DNA from: JANWWM01 sp046292465
GTDB lineage: Bacteria; Bacteroidota; Chlorobiia; Chlorobiales; Thermochlorobacteraceae
Direction: 5' to 3'
NCBI GenBank assembly: GCA_046292465.1
Contig: JBKBRB010000005.1
Location: 62,001 to 126,000 of the forward strand
Length of the DNA stretch: 64,000 bases
In this document: one piece after another, positions 7,915-16,146 of the stretch
How the letters are laid out: each line of letters opens with the position of its first letter
Numbering within the stretch: the first letter of the stretch is position 1
The notes under the pieces: model-generated
Databases searched by the model: none
The model's input: the letters and a program-made list of their open reading frames with translations, nothing else
Told to the model about the DNA's origin: nothing
Translations under genes and position numbers: made by a program

Positions 7915-10049
7915 CCAACATCGGCAAGACCAAATCGCTCGTGATAATGATTGAGGTAATACTCGCGCACAACTTGATGTTCGGGCTTGCGCAACTGTGG
8001 GTCGCTCTTAACAAGTTCAAACGCGGCATTTTTTGCGGATTGAAGCACCTCGACATCTTCACTGGGGTTTGCGATTTTCAAGTCCGAAATGTTTCCTGAT
8101 TGTTCCGTTCCGAGAATGTTCCCTGCGCCGCGTAGCCTTGCGTCAACTTCGGAAATGTAAAAGCCATCGTTGGATTGCTCCATCGCTTGCAATCGCTCTT
8201 TGGCATCGGGCGAAAGCCGTCCGCTATACACAAGGTAGCAATACGATTGCTCGCTTCCTCTGCCAACGCGCCCACGAAGTTGGTGCAGTTGCGCCAATCC
8301 GAATCGCTCGGCGTGTTCAATCATGATGATGCTGGCGTTTGGCACATCAACACCGACTTCAATGACCGTTGTGCCTACCAAGACGCGCGACTTTCCTGTG
8401 CGAAACATCTCCATCTCTTCTTCTTTCTCGTAAGGCAACATTTTGCCGTGAATCAATCCGACGCGACATTCATCAAAAACATTGTTTTTCAAATTTTCAT
8501 AACTCTCTACGGCGGCGGCCAAATCGATTTTTTCTGACTCCTCCACGAGTGGATAAACGATATAGGCTTGTCGCCCTTTGCGAATTTCTTCTTTAATTTT
8601 TTCAAGGACTTCTTCGCGCTCCGATTCGTGGCGCAAGTAGGTGATAATCGGCTTGCGGTTTTTCGGCATTTCGTCGATGATGGAAACATCAAGGTCGCCG
8701 TATTGCGTCATGGTAAGCGTGCGCGGAATGGGCGTGGCGGTCATTAAGAGAATGTGCGGATTTGTGGCTTTATCCTGTAAGGCTTTGCGCTGCATAACGC
8801 CAAAGCGATGCTGTTCATCAATGACGGCAAGACCAAGATTCTTGAACTCGACTTTATCCTCAATAAGCGCGTGCGTTCCGACCACGATTTGCGTTTCGCC
8901 TGATGCAATTCCAGAGAGAATTTCTTCACGAAGTTTTTTGCGTTGCTGACCGACGAGCAGAGCGATTTTGACATTCAGCGGCTCGAGGATTTTTTTGAGC
9001 GTGAGGTAGTGCTGTGTGGCGAGAATTTCCGTTGGTGCCATAAAGGCACATTGCGCGTGATTATCGAGCGCAATCATCATTGAAAAAATCGCCACGAGTG
9101 TTTTGCCGCTTCCCACATCGCCTTGCAGCAAGCGGTTCATTTGCGAGCCTGATTTCATATCGGCGCGAATTTCTTTAATGACGCGCTTTTGTGCGTTGGT
9201 CATTTCGTAAGGGAGCATTTGATAAATCTTGTGCGTGTAGTCGCCTACTTTTTCAAACGATGTCGCTTTCACATGCATGGCGATTTGCTGTTTGCGAAGC
9301 GCGAAAAGCAGTTGCATGTAGAAGAGTTCCGTCCATTTCAAGCGGTAGCGTGCTTGCGCGAGCGTTTCTTTTGACGATGGAAAATGTATTTCGCGATAGG
9401 CATCGGCAAGCGACATTAAGTTTTCTTGTTCGAGAATCGCGGGTGGGAGATTTTCAGTGATGAATGGCGTTACTTGCTCAACAAGGGTGCGCATGATTTT
9501 GCGAACAGCACGAGTGTTGAGACCTGCTCGCTTCATGGCGTCGCTGGTCGGATAAAGCGCGATGATTTTGCCCGTGTTGAAGAGTTGGAAGTCGTTGGGC
9601 TGTTGGTCGCTGTCGCGGTCTTCTTGTTTGCTATCGGTGAGTTTATCAATATCGGGGTGAGTGAGTTGTGGGCGTCCGTTGAACATGCTGACTTTACCAA
9701 ACGCCGCTAACGCATCGCCTTCTTTGATGAGTTTTGAGATATATGGCGCGCCTTGAAACCAAATCAAATCAATTCGTCCTGTTTTATCCCACAGTTGCGC
9801 AGTGAAGCGTTGGCTTTTCCAATCTTTCCCGAAAAATTGAACGTGGCGCACTTCGCCGACGACCGTTGCCATGTCGCCTTCGCGGAGCGAGGCAATGCTT
9901 TTAATGGCGGTTTTATCGAGGTATCGGCGCGGAAAAAGCGTGAGCAACTCTTCAAAGGTGCGAATGTTTTGCTTGTAGAAGAGTTCAGCGCGTTTCGGTC
10001 CAACGCCTTTGAGATACATAATGTCTTTTTTGAGAAAATCGGTCGTCAT
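7911..10049 (-). CDS. recG: ATP-dependent DNA helicase RecG
   Basis: 712 residues from the ATG at 10049 (a TTG at 10067 would add six residues but has no ribosome-binding site). RecG remodels stalled replication forks and Holliday junctions. Order: N-terminal LKGVGPKRAELFYKQ helix-hairpin motif, wedge OB domain, helicase core with Walker A GDVGSGKT, DExH-type box VIDEQHRFG, motif MTATPIPRTL, then the C-terminal core LRGRVGRG and the translocation-in-RecG hairpin region. Length is close to the family norm. Its stop overlaps that of the convergent response regulator by four bases. Confidence 0.96.
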   Translation of the reverse strand: MTTDFLKKDIMYLKGVGPKRAELFYKQNIRTFEELLTLFPRRYLDKTAIKSIASLREGDMATVVGEVRHVQFFGKDWKSQRFTAQLWDKTGRIDLIWFQGAPYISKLIKEGDALAAFGKVSMFNGRPQLTHPDIDKLTDSKQEDRDSDQQPNDFQLFNTGKIIALYPTSDAMKRAGLNTRAVRKIMRTLVEQVTPFITENLPPAILEQENLMSLADAYREIHFPSSKETLAQARYRLKWTELFYMQLLFALRKQQIAMHVKATSFEKVGDYTHKIYQMLPYEMTNAQKRVIKEIRADMKSGSQMNRLLQGDVGSGKTLVAIFSMMIALDNHAQCAFMAPTEILATQHYLTLKKILEPLNVKIALLVGQQRKKLREEILSGIASGETQIVVGTHALIEDKVEFKNLGLAVIDEQHRFGVMQRKALQDKATNPHILLMTATPIPRTLTMTQYGDLDVSIIDEMPKNRKPIITYLRHESEREEVLEKIKEEIRKGRQAYIVYPLVEESEKIDLAAAVESYENLKNNVFDECRVGLIHGKMLPYEKEEEMEMFRTGKSRVLVGTTVIEVGVDVPNASIIMIEHAERFGLAQLHQLRGRVGRGSEQSYCYLVYSGRLSPDAKERLQAMEQSNDGFYISEVDARLRGAGNILGTEQSGNISDLKIANPSEDVEVLQSAKNAAFELVKSDPQLRKPEHQVVREYYLNHYHERFGLADVG

Positions 10050-10181
10050 TTCCCGAAGAAAATTCAAACATGATTGCGTTTAGATTAACGGAATTTCAAA
10101 GAGAACACGCACACGTAAGCAGGCAAATTTTGCTAACTTTACCTGTCTTAATTTCATTTGACTTTAACCTTTGTTCTAACC

Positions 10182-10550
10182 TTGATTGCAACAAACACAG
10201 ATAAGTTTATCATCGTTGGCGATAGAGTTTTGATTAAGCCGAAGTCGCCGGAGCAACAAACAAAATCGGGGCTGTATCTGCCGCCATCGGTTCAGGAAAA
10301 AGAAAAAATTCAAAGCGGCTATGTCGTTAAAACCGGACCAGGCTATGCCGTTGCGCCGCCCGCCGACGCCGACGAGCCTTGGAAAGAGCCAGCGAGTTCG
10401 CCAAAATACATTCCGCTTCAAGCGCAAGTTGGCGACCTTGCAATTTATATTCACAACTTCGCGCACGAAATTGAATTTGATGACGAGAAATACATGATTG
10501 TGCCACATTCCGCCATCTTGATGCTCATTCGCGAAAACGATTTAATCTAA
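10182..10550 (+). CDS. GroES-like co-chaperone with non-AUG start
   Basis: A GroES-fold (Cpn10) protein of about 122 residues: GDRVLIKPKSPEQQTKSGLY at the N-terminus, mobile-loop region, and C-terminal KYMIVPHSAILMLIREND. It is longer than standard 95-residue GroES because of an insert around PPADADEPWKE before YIPLQAQVGDLA. No ATG exists upstream of the conserved start; the frame opens with TTG at 10158 or TTG at 10182, and the second fits the family N-terminus better. groEL is not adjacent, so this is probably a second, divergent GroES-like protein rather than the main chaperonin partner. Function with GroEL is inference. Confidence 0.8.
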   Translation: MIATNTDKFIIVGDRVLIKPKSPEQQTKSGLYLPPSVQEKEKIQSGYVVKTGPGYAVAPPADADEPWKEPASSPKYIPLQAQVGDLAIYIHNFAHEIEFDDEKYMIVPHSAILMLIRENDLI

Positions 10551-10605
10551 CGCGCTGATGCTGACTGATTTTAATTTCATCAACTCATTCATCTATTGAT
10601 TTCAA

Positions 10606-11295
10606 ATGAAAAACGCACTCACTCTCACGCTTATTGCAACATTCGCTCTTTTCGGTTGTGGTGAAAAGAAGCCGTCTTATGAAGATTTCTTGCGCGCTCA
10701 AAAACAAATCAACGAAAAGCAACAAGAAATTTTGAAGCAATCCGACGAACTGTCCAAAATCATCAAGGAAGTCAATGCGAAGTATCCTGACGAGCAAATC
10801 AAGTTAGATTCGTCGCTCGGACTTTCGCCCGAACAAGAGAAGAAACTTTCAGAAATCATTCAGAAGGAGTCGGATATTGGCATGAAAACCATGCTCCAAA
10901 AACTTATAGACTCCGACAAGAAAATCGAAGAGTTGAATCAACAAATTAAATCTATTGAAGAAAAACTGCCGAAGCCATATGTCGTTAAGAAGGGCGATGC
11001 CACGCGCAAAGTGGCGATGGATTACCTTGTCGATGTTCAAAAACTGAGCAAAGAAGAAGCCAAGAAACTTGTCGATCAAACTGGTCTATTCGACGAGATT
11101 GTTCCAGGGAATTATATCTACCTTTATTACAACGATGGTGTGTTCGGCGCATTTGTTACGCAAGGCACAGCAAAGTATAGCCCGCAAGTCTACAAACGCG
11201 CTATGCGCGAGAAGCGCGAGAACGAAGCCTACGAGCGCGGCTTGCAAGAAGGGCAAAACGCCGTGCTGGAAAACAGTCGCACCGATGACAAGTAA
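10606..11295 (+). CDS. Lipoprotein with coiled coil and LysM-like C-terminal region
   Basis: 229 residues. The signal peptide ends in the lipobox LFGC, so it is a lipoprotein. Residues 25-125 are predicted coiled coil (repeated K/E/Q/L heptads such as INEKQQEILKQSDELSKII). From PYVVKKGDATRKVAMDYL to DEIVPGNYIYLYYNDG the pattern resembles a LysM-type module (xVxKGD...GNxIYLY), suggesting peptidoglycan binding, though with an altered core. I do not recognise a named family. It is followed 30 bases on by mtnA on the same strand. Confidence 0.65.
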   Translation: MKNALTLTLIATFALFGCGEKKPSYEDFLRAQKQINEKQQEILKQSDELSKIIKEVNAKYPDEQIKLDSSLGLSPEQEKKLSEIIQKESDIGMKTMLQKLIDSDKKIEELNQQIKSIEEKLPKPYVVKKGDATRKVAMDYLVDVQKLSKEEAKKLVDQTGLFDEIVPGNYIYLYYNDGVFGAFVTQGTAKYSPQVYKRAMREKRENEAYERGLQEGQNAVLENSRTDDK

Positions 11296-11325
11296 GCCTA
11301 ACGAGAACAGACTAAGAACTTGACC

Positions 11326-12411
11326 ATGTTTGCTATTTCCTTTGAACACGATACGCTTCACTATCTCGACCAGCGTTTTTTGCCGCTCAAAGAGGTTGTC
11401 GTTGCAACACGCGATTACAGACGAGCAGTTGAAGCAATTAAAACGCTGGCTATTCGCGGTGCTCCGCTCATTGGCATTGCGGCGGGCTATGCGGTTGTTT
11501 TAGCCGCGCGTCAGTTCAAAGGCAAGAAGAAAAAATTCTCGGCGTTTCTTTCCAAAGCCATTGGCGAAATTGAGGCGTCGCGCCCAACGGCGGTTAATTT
11601 ATTTTTTGCAACATCGCGCTTAAAGCACGTCGTTGAACGCAACCTCGCCTCGTGCGATATTTCCGAACTCATTTCCAAACTCGAACAAGAAGCACGTGCC
11701 ATTCACAACGAAGAAATTGAACACTGCGAGATGATTGCACAGCACGGCGTTAAACTTCTCAAACAAGAGTTTTCACACGTGCTTGCGTATCAACGCCTCA
11801 CCGTTTTGACGCACTGCAACACGGGCGCATTGGCAACGGGCGGAATTGGCACAGCCTTTGGTGTCATCAAACGCGCTTACGAGGCAGGATTGATTGAAAA
11901 AGTTTATGCCGCCGAAACACGCCCGCTCCTGCAAGGCTTGCGCCTAACCGCATTTGAATTAGAAAAAGAGCAAATCCCTTTTGAAGTCATCTCCGATTCG
12001 TCGTCGGCGTTTTTGATGCAAAAGTCGCTCATTGACTTTGTTATCACAGGCGCAGATAGAATTGCAACGAATGGCGACACGGCAAACAAAATCGGCACGT
12101 ATTCGCATGCCGTTTCTGCCGCCGTTCATCAGCGCAAGTTCTACATCGCCGCCCCTATTTCAACCATCGATTTCAGCATTTCCGATGGCTCAAAAATTCC
12201 GATTGAACGCCGCTCGACGCTTGAACTGACGCGCATTTACGGACGCAATGTCGCCAAAGAATCGCTCCCTGTTTTGAACTTCGCCTTCGATGTTACGCCG
12301 CACCAGTTTATTTCTGCCATCATCACCGATAAGGGCGTTTTGAAGCCGAATTTCACCGACGCTATCTCCGAACTTACGCCTGAACAAATCAAACCTTATC
12401 ATGATGCTTAA
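11326..12411 (+). CDS. mtnA: S-methyl-5-thioribose-1-phosphate isomerase
   Basis: 361 residues, eIF2B-alpha-like fold. It converts methylthioribose-1-phosphate into methylthioribulose-1-phosphate in methionine salvage. Signature residues are present: Cys164 in LTHCNTGALATGG and Asp244 in TGADRIATNGDTANKIG, matching the catalytic pair of the characterised isomerase; AIRGAPLIGIAAGY is the N-terminal phosphate loop. I use the ATG at 11326 rather than a TTG six bases earlier. No other salvage gene is adjacent; the next gene overlaps its last 11 bases, so translation is probably coupled. Confidence 0.94.
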   Translation: MFAISFEHDTLHYLDQRFLPLKEVVVATRDYRRAVEAIKTLAIRGAPLIGIAAGYAVVLAARQFKGKKKKFSAFLSKAIGEIEASRPTAVNLFFATSRLKHVVERNLASCDISELISKLEQEARAIHNEEIEHCEMIAQHGVKLLKQEFSHVLAYQRLTVLTHCNTGALATGGIGTAFGVIKRAYEAGLIEKVYAAETRPLLQGLRLTAFELEKEQIPFEVISDSSSAFLMQKSLIDFVITGADRIATNGDTANKIGTYSHAVSAAVHQRKFYIAAPISTIDFSISDGSKIPIERRSTLELTRIYGRNVAKESLPVLNFAFDVTPHQFISAIITDKGVLKPNFTDAISELTPEQIKPYHDA

Positions 12412-12823
12412 AGAACTTGTTGATGTGGGACATAACGCAAGCCTTGCTCATCAGCGCGTCATCGCGAACTTGATTTTCCACTTGCGCCTCATGCTGAGAA
12501 ACGGCCAGACAACCCTTGACGCCCTACCCGAAACCGATTTAGACACGGGCAACCCTCAAAGTGTTTGTCCCGACATCGTCTTGCTTGACAACGACGCTTT
12601 TACGTTTCCTGTCATCATTGAGGTTACAACGAACTATGGCTTCCGAAACGACTGCGAGAAAGTGAGCCGATTGGTGCGTGAAACAAAGTTCGGCATTGAA
12701 GAAGCCTTCGTTTATAATTTCCAAGCCAACAAATGGTTTCGTTACTCAATAAACAGCGGTGCGTCAGATTCGTCGTTTTCGCAACGCTTGAACATCGACC
12801 TCTCAACCTTCATTCAATCATAA
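12401..12823 (+). CDS. Uma2-like PD-(D/E)XK-fold protein, function unknown
   Basis: 140 residues. The core PDIVLLDNDAFTFPVIIEV carries the Asp and Glu spacing of PD-(D/E)XK nuclease-fold proteins of the Uma2 (DUF820) type, followed by an EAFVYNFQANKWFRY strand-turn-strand typical of that family's C-terminus. These proteins are abundant in cyanobacteria and Chlorobi-like genomes, and no general role is established. It starts inside the end of mtnA (two ATGs, 12401 and 12404) and is 10 bases before gvpL/F, so it is part of the same transcription unit. Confidence 0.6.
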   Translation: MMLKELVDVGHNASLAHQRVIANLIFHLRLMLRNGQTTLDALPETDLDTGNPQSVCPDIVLLDNDAFTFPVIIEVTTNYGFRNDCEKVSRLVRETKFGIEEAFVYNFQANKWFRYSINSGASDSSFSQRLNIDLSTFIQS

Positions 12824-12832
12824 TCAACCGCT

Positions 12833-13612
12833 ATGCAACCTTATTCAGGACGATACATTTATGCGATTGTAGAAACTTGGAAATCGGACACTCGCCCCAA
12901 ATCGCTTGGAAATACAGGCATCGGCGGACGCGGCGACGAAGTGTATTTGATTGAACACAGAGACATCGGCGCATTTGTAAGTGCTTCTCCTATCGCTCCG
13001 TATCAAATTTCGCGCGAAAACGCCATGGCGCACGAGCACACGATTGAAGCCATTATGAAAGACTACACGATTTTGCCCATGCAGTTTTCCATGATTGCTG
13101 AAAGTGAATCAAGCGTCGTTGCCTTGCTCGAGAAAAGTTACGACCTCTTCAAAGCGCAACTCCAACGCCTCGAAGGCAAAAAGGAACTTGGCTTGAAAGG
13201 CATGTTTCCTGAATCAATTTTTCAAGAACTGCTCTCCAAAAACGAGGCGATTCAAAAACGCAAAGAAGAACTTGCGCGACGCGGCAATCCTTCACAATCT
13301 GATTTGATTGAAATCGGAAAAATGGTCGAAGCCGCACTGAACGCCGAAAAAGAACGCTATCGCGAAGAAATTTTAGCCATGCTTCGTCCGATTGCCGAAG
13401 AAACGAAAGTCAATCCCACAACTACCGACCGAATGTTTCTCAACGCGGCATTTCTGGTTACCGATGAACAAGAATCTGAAATGGATAAGAAGGTCAATGA
13501 AATTGCTGAACACTATGAAGGCAAGTTCAAACTCAAATATGTCGGAAACTTGCCGCCGTATAACTTTCTGCGTTTAGTCATCACGCTTGATAACGCAACC
13601 GAAACCGCCTAA
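12833..13612 (+). CDS. Gas vesicle protein GvpL/GvpF family
   Basis: 259 residues. The family N-terminus YIYAIVETW...GIGG is followed by the conserved HEHTIEAIMKDYTILPMQF block and the C-terminal GNLPPYNFLRLVITL motif. GvpF/L proteins are accessory proteins that help assemble the GvpA shell of gas vesicles and may line its inner face or nucleate it. It is followed 14 bases later by gvpG. No GvpA, GvpN, GvpK or other structural gene is in the window, so vesicle formation depends on genes elsewhere, or this pair has another role. Confidence 0.9.
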   Translation: MQPYSGRYIYAIVETWKSDTRPKSLGNTGIGGRGDEVYLIEHRDIGAFVSASPIAPYQISRENAMAHEHTIEAIMKDYTILPMQFSMIAESESSVVALLEKSYDLFKAQLQRLEGKKELGLKGMFPESIFQELLSKNEAIQKRKEELARRGNPSQSDLIEIGKMVEAALNAEKERYREEILAMLRPIAEETKVNPTTTDRMFLNAAFLVTDEQESEMDKKVNEIAEHYEGKFKLKYVGNLPPYNFLRLVITLDNATETA

Positions 13613-13626
13613 CCCGAAACTATCTG

Positions 13627-13860
13627 ATGTTTATTCTTGACGACATTTTGCTCGCGCCGCTGAACATGGTTATTGGCATTGCCAAAGCCATTGATGAGCA
13701 AGTTCAAAAAGAAACTACCGATGTGAAGCGCATCAAAGAAAAATTGATGGAGTTGCAGTTCAAGTTTGAGTTCGATGAAATTTCCGAAGCGGAATACAAC
13801 GCGCGTGAAAAAGAACTTTTAGAACAACTTCAACGGGCGCAAGAAACAGAGTCGGAATGA
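13627..13860 (+). CDS. gvpG: Gas vesicle protein GvpG
   Basis: 77 residues, mostly helical. LAPLNMVIGIAKAIDEQV at the start and LMELQFKFEFDEISEAEYN at residues 41-59 match the GvpG pattern, which typically pairs with GvpF/L as an assembly factor. The stop codon overlaps the thrB start as ATGA (13857-13860), so thrB translation is likely coupled to gvpG translation. That places a gas-vesicle accessory gene directly in front of threonine biosynthesis. Confidence 0.85.
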   Translation: MFILDDILLAPLNMVIGIAKAIDEQVQKETTDVKRIKEKLMELQFKFEFDEISEAEYNAREKELLEQLQRAQETESE

Positions 13861-14792
13861 GGGAAGTCAGGGCTTTTGCGCCAGCAACGGTCGCTAATGT
13901 CGCCGCAGGATTTGATGTCTTGGGCTTCGCGCTTGACGCACCGGGCGACGAACTTACGGCAAAATTTTCCGACCAACCCGGCGTCAGAATTTCGCGCATC
14001 ACAGGCGACGGCGGACGCCTGCCTCTCGATTCACACAAAAACACAGCGGGCGTTGCCGTTCACGCCTTGCTTAATCACATCGGCGAAACGCGCGGCATTG
14101 AACTTCTGCTCGATAAAAAAATGCCATTGGGTTCAGGTTTGGGTTCAAGTGCCGCCAGTGCGGTTGTTGCGGTTGTTGCCGTCAACGCCTTGCTTGGCGA
14201 GCCGCTCTCCAAACGCGACCTCTTGCCGTTTGCCTTAGAAGGCGAACGCATTGCTTGTGGCTCGGCTCATGCCGATAACGCCGCACCTTCACTCTTGGGT
14301 GGCTTCGTGTTGATTCGATCCTATACGCCGCTCGATGTTGTGCCGCTTCCGACGCCTGAAAAACTTCACGCTACCGTTGTTCATCCGCATATAGAAATTC
14401 AAACCAAAGACGCGCGCGGCATCTTGAAGCAACAAATCAGTTTGAGCAACGCCATCACACAATGGGGCAACACAGCAGGATTAGTTGCAGGGATTTTAAT
14501 GTCGGACTACGGCTTAATTTCGCGCTCGCTTCAAGATGTGATTGTCGAGCCGATTCGCTCGATTTTAATTCCGAAATTTTACGACCTTAAACATGCCGCG
14601 CTCAATGCTGGGGCGTTGGGGTGTAGCATCTCAGGCTCTGGTCCGTCGCTCTTCGCGCTCTCCGATAGTGCCGAAACCGCGCACGCTGTCGCCACAGCCA
14701 TGACGCTTGTTTTGGAGAACATAGGCATCGGAAGCGATGTGTTTATTTCCAAAGTCAATCAAACGGGCGCGAAAGTTTTAAGCGTTGCTTGA
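13857..14792 (+). CDS. thrB: Homoserine kinase
   Basis: 311 residues, GHMP kinase fold. It phosphorylates homoserine to O-phosphohomoserine, the substrate of the threonine synthase encoded downstream. The ATP-binding loop LGSGLGSSAASAVVAV is complete, the N-terminal PATVANVAAGFDVLGFAL segment is the usual first GHMP motif, and GCSISGSGPSLFALSD is the third. Its ATG overlaps the gvpG stop by four bases; thrC follows after 43 bases. Confidence 0.95.
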   Translation: MREVRAFAPATVANVAAGFDVLGFALDAPGDELTAKFSDQPGVRISRITGDGGRLPLDSHKNTAGVAVHALLNHIGETRGIELLLDKKMPLGSGLGSSAASAVVAVVAVNALLGEPLSKRDLLPFALEGERIACGSAHADNAAPSLLGGFVLIRSYTPLDVVPLPTPEKLHATVVHPHIEIQTKDARGILKQQISLSNAITQWGNTAGLVAGILMSDYGLISRSLQDVIVEPIRSILIPKFYDLKHAALNAGALGCSISGSGPSLFALSDSAETAHAVATAMTLVLENIGIGSDVFISKVNQTGAKVLSVA

Positions 14793-14835
14793 ACGGCTGA
14801 GATGTGTCGTTTTACCATTTCATTTTTAATTGCTC

Positions 14836-16140
14836 ATGCGTCTTTACAGCACGAACAATCCCAACAACATCGTTTCACTGCGCGACGCCGTCTTGCAAGG
14901 CTTGGCAAGCGATGGCGGACTTTTCTTTCCAACCAAGATACCCGTACTTCCACCTGATTTTTTTCGGCTCTCGCGCATTCGCTCGTTTCAAGAAATTGCT
15001 CTGCAAGCGGCGCAATCGCTCTTTCAAGGCGCATTGCTCAACAGCGATTTGAAAACGATTATCGAGGAAGCGATTAACTTTGACGCGCCCCTTGTCCGCC
15101 TTGATGCGACCACGCATGTGCTCGAGCTCTTTCACGGCGAAACCTTGGCGTTCAAAGATTTTGGCGCACGATTCTTAGCGCGATTGATGAAGCACTATCT
15201 TCACGATGCCAAACAAGAAACCTTGATTCTCGTTGCCACATCGGGCGATACGGGCAGTGCCGTCGCACACGGCTTTTGGGGAATGGACGGTTTCAAAGTG
15301 TGTTTGCTTTATCCAAGTGGGAAAGTCAGCACCATTCAAGAGCAACAACTCACCACGATTGGCGGCAATGTAATTGCGCTTGAAGTGCAAGGCACTTTTG
15401 ACGATTGCCAACGCTTTGTGAAGCAAGCCTTTCTCGATAGCGATTTACGCGAGCGGTTTCAACTTTCTTCCGCCAATTCCATCAACATTGCGCGGCTCAT
15501 TCCGCAGATGTTTTATTACCTTCGCGCATATTCGCAGTTGCATCACAGCGTGCTTTCAAAGCCACTTATCTTTTCTGTGCCGAGCGGCAACTTTGGCAAC
15601 CTTACGGCAGGACTTTTCGCAAAGCGCATGGGCTTGCCTGTTTCAAAATTTATTGCCGCCACAAATTGCAACGACATTGTGCCAACGTTTTTAGCCAGCG
15701 GAAAATTCGAGCCGAAGCCGTCCATTCAAACGCTTTCAAATGCGATGGACGTTGGCAATCCCAGCAACTTTGCGCGCATGCTCGAACTTTATGGCTCAGT
15801 TGAAAAAATGCGTGAAGATATTTTCGGCGCAAGTTTTACGGACAATCAAACATTGGAAGGCATGCGCGAAATTTATCGCCGCTACGAATACATTGCAGAG
15901 CCGCACACGGCTATTGGTTATCTGGGATTGGAGCAATATCGAAGAGTTGTCGGTTACGATAATGTCGGCATCGTTTTAGCCACCGCACACCCTGCAAAGT
16001 TTCTCGATGCGATTACACAAGCAGGCTTAAAAGCCCCTGCCCTTCCTGAACGCTTGGCGCACGCATTGAAAAAGCCGAAGCAATCGATTTTGTTGCCGAA
16101 CGATTTTTCCGCGTTGAAGGCGTTTTTGATGTCGCTATAA
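14836..16140 (+). CDS. thrC: Threonine synthase
   Basis: 434 residues, PLP-dependent fold type II, converting O-phosphohomoserine to threonine. The PLP lysine lies in HGETLAFKDFGARF, and LVATSGDTGSAVAHGF and VPSGNFGNLTAGL are the substrate- and phosphate-binding motifs. The N-terminus YSTNNPNNIVSLRDAV fits the bacterial long-form enzyme. I use the ATG at 14836; an in-frame TTG two codons upstream is less likely. The convergent MsbA-like gene ends only six bases beyond its stop. Confidence 0.95.
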   Translation: MRLYSTNNPNNIVSLRDAVLQGLASDGGLFFPTKIPVLPPDFFRLSRIRSFQEIALQAAQSLFQGALLNSDLKTIIEEAINFDAPLVRLDATTHVLELFHGETLAFKDFGARFLARLMKHYLHDAKQETLILVATSGDTGSAVAHGFWGMDGFKVCLLYPSGKVSTIQEQQLTTIGGNVIALEVQGTFDDCQRFVKQAFLDSDLRERFQLSSANSINIARLIPQMFYYLRAYSQLHHSVLSKPLIFSVPSGNFGNLTAGLFAKRMGLPVSKFIAATNCNDIVPTFLASGKFEPKPSIQTLSNAMDVGNPSNFARMLELYGSVEKMREDIFGASFTDNQTLEGMREIYRRYEYIAEPHTAIGYLGLEQYRRVVGYDNVGIVLATAHPAKFLDAITQAGLKAPALPERLAHALKKPKQSILLPNDFSALKAFLMSL

Positions 16141-16146
16141 ATCGTA

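Noticed and set aside
9191..10073. Plus-strand open frames opposite recG
   Set aside because: They are shadows of recG; helicase motifs on the minus strand are unambiguous.
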